A stretch of DNA of 64,000 nt, taken from NCBI GenBank assembly GCA_032718865.1, contig JALUTQ010000005.1, forward strand, positions 248,001 through 312,000, written 5' to 3'. The DNA comes from Tilletia caries (Eukaryota > Basidiomycota > Exobasidiomycetes > Tilletiales > Tilletiaceae). This document shows positions 58,434 through 64,000 of the stretch, piece after piece. Below the pieces are notes generated by a model. It saw only the letters and a program-made list of their open reading frames with translations. It did no database searches and was not told the origin of the DNA. Both the position numbers and the translations under genes were made by a program. The stretch's first letter is position 1. Each line of letters starts with the position of its first letter.

Positions 58434-61400
58434 TGGACGACACCAACTCCTCCGCCATCTCCGGCATTCCTTCCCTCGTCGGCCTCGAAAACTTCTTCGC
58501 CTGGCGAGAGGCAATCGAGCCCGTCTTCATCGGCATCCGCGCGTTCGACATTGTCCGCGGCGTCGAGACTCAGCCAACTCTGCCGCCCAACGCCACCTCC
58601 ACCGATGTGCGCCTGTCCGAGTCCTGGAAGGACAGGGACGCCAAGGCCATGTCCTACCTCCGCAAGACGGTCAGCGGGGCCCTCAAGGCCATGATTCGAG
58701 ACCTCTCCTCGTCCGCCGACATGTGGTCCCTCCTCGCCAGTCTTCACGACTTGGGTTCCTCGGATCATCGGAGCGCCATCAACCGCAAGATGGCGAACCT
58801 CTTTCTCGACGAGGGCGGAGACATGGTCCAGCACCTCAACTCCTACATGGAGCTGGTGGCTGAGGCGAGCGCGGCGGGTCTTCCTTGGGGCACGGAGGAC
58901 AAAGACAAGTGCGACCGTTTCCTCGACACCCTTCCTCATTCGCTCAGGGTTGTCAGGACGGAGTGGCGGCAGCTTCCGAAGGACGAGCGGACCTTTTTTT
59001 GCAGCTCGTCCGGGTCTACAACGAGGAGAACGCTTCTCAGAAGCACACGGCGGAGCGCAGCGCCAACGCCATGGCAATGGCCGCTGCCAGCCAACATCTC
59101 CACATCGCCATCAAGGGCGTGGCAAACAAGGCCCGCTCCGGCAAGTCCTCTTCGGGTGGCGGCAAGAAGAAGTCTTCTTCTTCGCCTTCTTCTTCTCAGG
59201 CGACCTCCGGCAGCAGCAAGGGCAAGGGCAACAGCAACGGCAACAGCAAGCGTCTGCTCTGCTACGGCTGTGGTGCTCGCGACCACGAACGTCCTGACTG
59301 TCCAGTCGCGAGCCACCTTCTTCCCGGCAATGGTCCGATCTGCTGGACATGTCACAAGCAAGGCCACGTCAAGTCCGAGTGTCCCAAGTCGACTTCGTCG
59401 TCCGGAAAGGCTGCCGCCGCCCTCGAGTCTTATCCAGACGCCGACGAGATGCTCGCAGCCATGTTTGAGCCCTCCGTTCTTGCCGCCTCCACGACGTCGA
59501 CCTTGATTCCCTTCATGATCGACTCTGGTGCATCACAGCACATTGTCGACCGACCCGAGCTGCTCCTCAACTCTCGGAAAGCGGACAAGACCTTGACCTT
59601 CAAGACGGTTGGCTCCAAGCAGGCATCCGACCACATCGGCGATGTCACTGGACTTCTTCCCTCCGGCCGCCGCGTCACTTTCCTGGACGTTGTGCTTCTC
59701 CCCGGCGCCGGAGTCAACTTGCTTTCGGAGGAACTGCTGCGCGAGCGTGGCTGGATCAAAGTCATCGACGAGGATGACAACGCCCACCTCCAGCACAAGG
59801 ACAACGCCTCTTGGCGCATGCCTTTGACCAAGCGTGGTCGAGCTCGATGGCTGCTGTTACACGTCGACCTTGCGGCCTCCACATCGTCTCCCTCAGCGAT
59901 GCTGGCACCAATGCAGCCCGCTCAGCGCGATCCCGCTCTCGAGGTTCACATTCGCCTCGGTCACTTGGGCTTCAGCACCATCAAGAAGCTCTTCCGTTCG
60001 GGTCATCTTCCTCCCATTCCTGGGCTGAACGATGCCACGCCTTGGTGCGATAGCTGCGAAGCTACCAAGGCTACCCGTCGACCGTTCAACGACGCGCCTC
60101 TCCACGCGAGTTCTCCGCTGGAGATCATCCTCACGGATGTTGGCGGTCCCTTGGTGACTTGTTTTTGGTGGTTTCCAGTACTACGCGACCTTCATTGACG
60201 AGTACACGGACTACACCAAGGTCGACTTACTCCGCTCCAAGGCCGAGGTTTTTGCTCGCCTTGTTGAGTTCGTCAAGGTAGCCGAACGGACTTTCGGCAC
60301 CAAGGTGCAAGTCATTCGCACCGACGGCGGCGGCGAGTACGTCAACAAGCACATGTCCACCTGGACTGCTTCTCAGGGCATCCTCCACCACATCACAACG
60401 CCCCACACCCCGGAACTCAACGGTGTGGCTGAGCGCAAGAATCGTACCCTCAAGGAGATGACCGCCGCCATGCTTCACAGTAGCGGCCTCCCGGTTCAGT
60501 GGTGGGGACATGCGATTTTATTCGCTGCGGTGTTGCTCATGAAGGTAACCTTCGTCAAAGACGGTCGGACGGTTTGGGAGTGGGTACACAAGCGCAAACC
60601 CTCCCTTGGCAAGACTCGAGCATTCGGTTCTCCATGCTGGGTTCATATTCCCGCCGCTAACCGCACCAAGTCGGACCTCACCACTCCCAAGGCCTGGAAG
60701 GGACGTTTGGTCAGCTGGCCGACACAGCGCAGCGGCTGGGGGGTGCACAACGAGACCACGGGGAAGATTGTCTTCTCCCGCAACGTCTCTTTCGGCCCCA
60801 AGCTCTCGTCCAAAGTCACCGAGGTCTCCGAGCCTTCCAACATCGTCCAGCTGGACGTGGAGCCTGGTGATCCCGGCTTCCTCGAGTACGACGAGGAAGA
60901 CATTTCCGACGATGACGCGGAGCCAGGTCCCGACGCCAATAATGTCGAACTTCTTCCTCTTGGCCGCAAACGCCCTGAGCCCGAGGGGGGGTGAATCATG
61001 CGCCCGGCAACAGTCCTGCCGTGGCCGATCGACCTCAAGGCATTCGCCGGCTTCCTGCGCGCGCTGGCCGCGGTCAACGTTCGTCTGCTTTTTCGGGACA
61101 CGTACGCAGCGTTCATGCAGGAGTCGGAAGGGTTTCTTTGCAAGATTGCCCTCGTCGACGACGACCCCACAAGCTACGGCGACGCCATGTCGAGTCCTGA
61201 ACGTCAGCAGTGGGCCAAGGCTTTCGAAGCGGAGCTGGAGTCTCTGATCAAGAACGAGACGCTCGAGGAGGTGGTCCTCCCTCCCGGCGCCAAGGTCGTA
61301 TCGACCAAGTGGGTCTGCAAGACTAAGAGGGACGCAGACGGCAACTACCTCAAGCACAAGGCTCGTCTTGTTGGTCGTGGCTTCACTCAGCGCTACGGCA

Positions 61401-62813
61401 TCGATTACGACGAGACATATGCGCCAGTCGGACGCATGACGAGCTTGAGGATCTTCTTTGTCGAAGCTGCGGTCCAGGGACTTATGGTCTGGCAGATGGA
61501 CGCCGAGACAGCCTTTCTCAACCCCAAAATGGATCGCGTCCTCTACATCAGCTTTCCGGAGGGGTGGAAGCAGCAAGATCCCAAGGCGACTGGGCTTCTT
61601 GTCCGCAAGGGACTCTACGGCTTCAAGCAGTCAGCTCGCCTCTGGTGGCTCGATGTCGTTTCCAAACTACGCGACCTCGGGTTTGTTCACAGCGACGCCG
61701 ATTGTTATGAACATTCTACCACTATACTAAAAGGTGAGACCAGTCTCGACCCAAGTGTCATGGATGATGCATATATCCAACACCGATTGGGGCATTTTCG
61801 TTCGCGTCGAACCCAACGGCAACCGCACGATCGTTTTCGTCTACGTCGACGACTTCCTGATCGCTGCGAAGACTCAGGCCCTCATCGACTCCGTTCGCGA
61901 AGGCCTCAAGGCCTCCTACAGAATGACCGACATTGGTCTCGTCAGCTCGGTACTTGGAATCAAGGTCCAGCAGCTCGACAACGGCTTCGCCCTCAGCCAA
62001 GGTCATTACATCGACACAGTCCTGGAGCGTTTCAACATGACCAACTGTCGCCCGGAGTCCTCTCCTATGGCGGTCGGAACTAAGCTCGTCCCAGAGGGAG
62101 TGCCTTTGACGGACGCCCAGCTTTTCCAAGCCCTGATCGGTTGCTTGATGTGGATCGCCCTCTCCACCAGGCCTGACATCAGCTTTGTCGTCAGCGCGCT
62201 CTCCCGTTTCAATGGCTGCCCGACTCAGGCTTATTACCAAGCTGCCCTTCGCGTCCTCCGCTACCTCAAGGCAACGCGAGACTTGGCACTGGTCCTCGCT
62301 CCCGTCAAGATCGACGGACAGCCCGAGCTTACTGGCTACTCCGACGCCGACTGGGCCGGAAACGTCGAAGACCGCCGCTCTCAGTCTGGGTACGTCTTCA
62401 AGCTGTACGGCGCAACCGTCAGCTGGGGTTCCCTTCGCCAGCAATGCGTTTCTCTGTCCTCAGTTGAGTCAGAGTACGTCGCCCTCACCGAGGCCGTCAA
62501 GGACGCCATCTGGCTTCGTACAGCCGTTCTCGCGTACGACCAGACCGCTCCTCAGGCTGTCGGCATTGTCCTGAAGGGCGACAACCAGGGTTCCATCGCC
62601 CTCGCACAGAACCCTGGATGGCATCGACGCACCAAGCACATCGACCTTCGCTACCACTTTGTCCGCTGGCAAGTTGAAGAAGGTGCGATCAAGCTTGAAT
62701 ACGTTGGTACTTCGGATCAAGTGGCCGACATCTTCACCAAGGCCACTCCGACTCCCGTCCTCGTCAAGCATCGGAGCAGTCTTGGTCTGCTCGACCCCGC
62801 CAACGTCGTCTGA
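58434..62813 (+). pseudogene. copia gag-pol polyprotein, interrupted
   Basis: Starts MDDTNSSAISGIPSLVG. Gag has two zinc knuckles (CYGCGARDHERPDC and CWTCHKQGHVKSEC). Protease is FMIDSGASQHI, the pre-integrase finger is HIRLGH...CDSCEATKA, integrase shows LTDVGGPL, IRTDGGGEYVN and ELNGVAERKNRTLKE, reverse transcriptase shows ARLVGRGFTQRYGIDY and VYVDDFLIAAK, and RNase H runs through GYSDADWAGN to DIFTK. Breaks: a T7 run at 58994-59000 (shift), a T5 run at 60162-60166 (shift), TGA near 60992, and a solo LTR at 61703-61782 with its 5-bp duplication. The frame offset across the insertion equals exactly 85 bases, so the insertion alone explains that break. Confidence 0.85.
61698..61787 (-). mobile_element. 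Solo LTR (80 bp, reverse orientation) inside the reverse transcriptase, with CCGAT duplication
   Basis: 61703-61782 is the inverse of the element's own LTR with one visible mismatch (TGTTATGAAC for TGTTGTGAAC). CCGAT lies at 61698-61702 and again at 61783-61787. Without it, the catalytic domain reads continuously through SDADWGIFVR. It shows that a related copy was active after this one inserted. Confidence 0.85.
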
Positions 62814-63641
62814 CGGTCATCACTCGACTTCAGCAACCACGCTGCGGTTGAGAGGGAGTGTTGAAGATTGCATCTTCATAGCAACCTCCACGTGGTTGTG
62901 ACCTTTCCACAGTCTTTCCTATATAGATGAGACCCTTAGTCTCATTTGTGACTCCACTTCCAGTCTCATCGATTCCTGCGTTTGTGACACGAAATCGTTG
63001 CGCAACGATGTGGCACACATTGTTCATTGCGCAATGGCTGTCCTCCCCCCTGTACCCACAAAGCTATATAAGCAGGCACTTTCCACCACCACCACTGTTT
63101 CCCCCCCGCTCCTATTGAAATTCACCACACACGTTCCTGCTTCCACTCTCCCTCGTCACCTCCTCACCTTTGACCTCGTCCTCCTCACCTTTGACCTCGT
63201 CCTCCTCATCTTTTACCTTCTCGCCCTCATCCTTGACTTCCCCGTCAAAGGTTGCATCCTTTCCGTATCTTCAGGCATAGGCTAGAGTTCTGGCAGCACG
63301 TCACTTCGCCCTCATTGCGAGGGGGGGGGTACTACGTAGCTGACCGTCCGACACCGAACCTGAGATACTGGGATTGCTCCTGCGACTCGTCAAGCGACGT
63401 CGGCCTCTCTCCTCCACCTTGTCGGTCCTCCCAAGGTGAGTAGTCGAGCACTGAGCACCTAGTATTTACAACAAGTTCGATTCCCGGTAACTCCAGACTT
63501 CTTTTCCGACCATTTTCTTGTCGGGTGCTTGTCGGGTTTTTCCACAGCACGTGCTCCGGGTACTCCGGGCCGAAAGAGTCTCACCCCTAGTCCTATGGGG
63601 TCTCGCGTCTCAGACCAAAGGGTCATGATGATGAGAGGGAG
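62814..63641 (+). other. 3' non-coding region of the retrotransposon with second purine tract
   Basis: Directly after the pol stop lies GTTGAGAGGGAG (62847-62858) followed by TGTTGAAGATTGC, the layout of a purine tract plus LTR start. A TATATAAGCAG box lies near 63064. Repeats of CCTTTGACCTCGTCCTCCT follow near 63165-63215. A GTTCGATTCCCGG motif near 63476 resembles a tRNA T-arm but no tRNA fold was found. This stretch may hold the original, longer 3' LTR of the element or that of a related family. Confidence 0.4.
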
Positions 63642-63721
63642 TGTTGGATATATGCATCATCCATGACACTTGGGTCGAGACTGGTCTCACCTTTTAGTAT
63701 AGTGGTAGAATGTTCACAACA
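63642..63721 (+). repeat. Extra internal LTR, 80 bp
   Basis: Same sequence as the terminal LTRs. Purine tract before it, GATTAAGAGTCTGA after it. Confidence 0.8.
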
Positions 63722-63839
63722 GATTAAGAGTCTGAACGACTCTGTCGTGAGCGCCGGGTACTCCGGGCCGAAAGAGTCTCACCCCTAGTCCTATGGGGTC
63801 TCGCGTCTCAGACCAAAGGGTCATGATGATGAGAGGGAG

Positions 63840-63919
63840 TGTTGGATATATGCATCATCCATGACACTTGGGTCGAGACTGGTCTCACCTTTTAGTATAG
63901 TGGTAGAATGTTCACAACA
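63840..63919 (+). repeat. 3' LTR, 80 bp
   Basis: Ends GTTCACAACA directly before the GCTCT target duplication (63920-63924). The purine tract GAGAGGGAG precedes it. Confidence 0.8.
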
Positions 63920-63924
63920 GCTCT

Positions 63925-64000
63925 GCGCTCCGCGTTTTTTCTGTGCGTTTTCGTAATGCTCCTCCGTGCTCCGTGTATGCGGAGCTCGGAATTCCGCGGA
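63925..64000. repeat. GC-rich hairpin repeat flanking the copia element (right)
   Basis: CTCCGCG and GCGGAGCTCGGAATTCCGC inverted segments, the continuation of the older repeat seen left of the retrotransposon. It runs off the window. Confidence 0.5.

Larger units (their letters stand above)
57787..63919 (+). mobile_element. Ty1/copia-type LTR retrotransposon with 80-bp LTRs
   Basis: The element starts and ends with the same 80-bp sequence (TGTTGGATATATG...TTCACAACA) and is flanked by GCTCT on both sides. A primer-binding site follows the first LTR and a purine tract (GATGATGAGAGGGAG) precedes the last. Between them one gag-pol frame runs in copia order (gag, zinc knuckles, protease, integrase, reverse transcriptase, RNase H). 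The copy is dead: two homopolymer shifts, one TGA and an inserted solo LTR interrupt it. The 3' non-coding part is long (about 830 bp) and contains a second purine tract and an extra LTR. Confidence 0.85.
63556..63919 (+). repeat. 198-bp tandem duplication ending in an LTR
   Basis: 63556-63721 and 63754-63919 are direct copies, each made of CCGGGTACTCCGGGCC, a GC-rich spacer, the purine tract GATGATGAGAGGGAG and an 80-bp LTR. The first LTR (63642-63721) is followed by its own primer-binding motif (63722-63735). Confidence 0.8.

Noticed and set aside
63470..63500. tRNA-like GTTCGATTCCCGG motif
   Set aside because: Only a T-arm-like segment; no matching acceptor or anticodon arms could be folded around it.

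Overview
The window is nuclear DNA from a basidiomycete fungus. Host genes carry many short introns (about 50-110 bp, GTRNGT...YAG), coding DNA is GC-rich, and the gene set is fungal (Pkc1 with HR1-C2-C1-C1-kinase order, Esa1, a Sok1/TCP11 protein, a WDR5/Swd3-type COMPASS protein, an Scs2/VAP protein). The mobile genes belong to families common in basidiomycetes. I cannot name the genus or subphylum.

Layout. 1-7.9 kb: end of a pantothenate/allantoate-type permease, a hypothetical gene, a damaged Rab GTPase joined to a coiled-coil reading frame, a membrane protein, and WDR5. At 8.0-8.82 kb an 821-bp non-autonomous inverted-repeat transposon with a 10-bp target duplication sits about 60 bp upstream of the WDR5 start. 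9.2-16.8 kb: VAP and a large Sok1/TCP11 protein. 17.88-34.95 kb: a 17-kb DNA transposon with imperfect terminal inverted repeats (starting TAGTCTCATAG) and a 9-bp target duplication (GCCGATCCG). It carries a DUF6589-like protein, a RecQ-like helicase (tail to tail), a large zinc-finger protein of a recurrent basidiomycete family, a divergently transcribed coiled-coil protein, and a decayed glutamate dehydrogenase. A 476-bp Tc1/mariner-like MITE is nested in its right repeat. 35-37.7 kb is gene-free. 37.7-53.4 kb: acetyl-CoA transporter, an unrecognised multi-exon gene, Pkc1, a secreted alpha/beta hydrolase and Esa1. 54.4-64 kb is transposon-rich: an integrase-core (DDE) gene, a zinc-binding gene cut off at its 5' end by repeats, and a Ty1/copia retrotransposon with only 80-bp LTRs and a 5-bp target duplication (GCTCT). 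Its reverse transcriptase is broken by a reverse-oriented solo LTR of the same family.

How the parts fit. The host genes are unlinked housekeeping and signalling functions (cell-wall signalling, chromatin acetylation and methylation, ER contact sites, ER acetyl-CoA import). The most unusual content is the 17-kb element. Its ends are defined by sequence, it encodes a coherent protein set including a helicase, and the 821-bp element near WDR5 shares its TAGTCT terminus and long target duplication, so a family with both gene-bearing and non-autonomous members is likely. Seven apparent one-base shifts in homopolymer runs fall in the mobile or repeat-adjacent genes and none was clear in the host genes. 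This means either decay of mobile genes or assembly error. Exon limits were read by eye from splice signals and may be off by a few bases.
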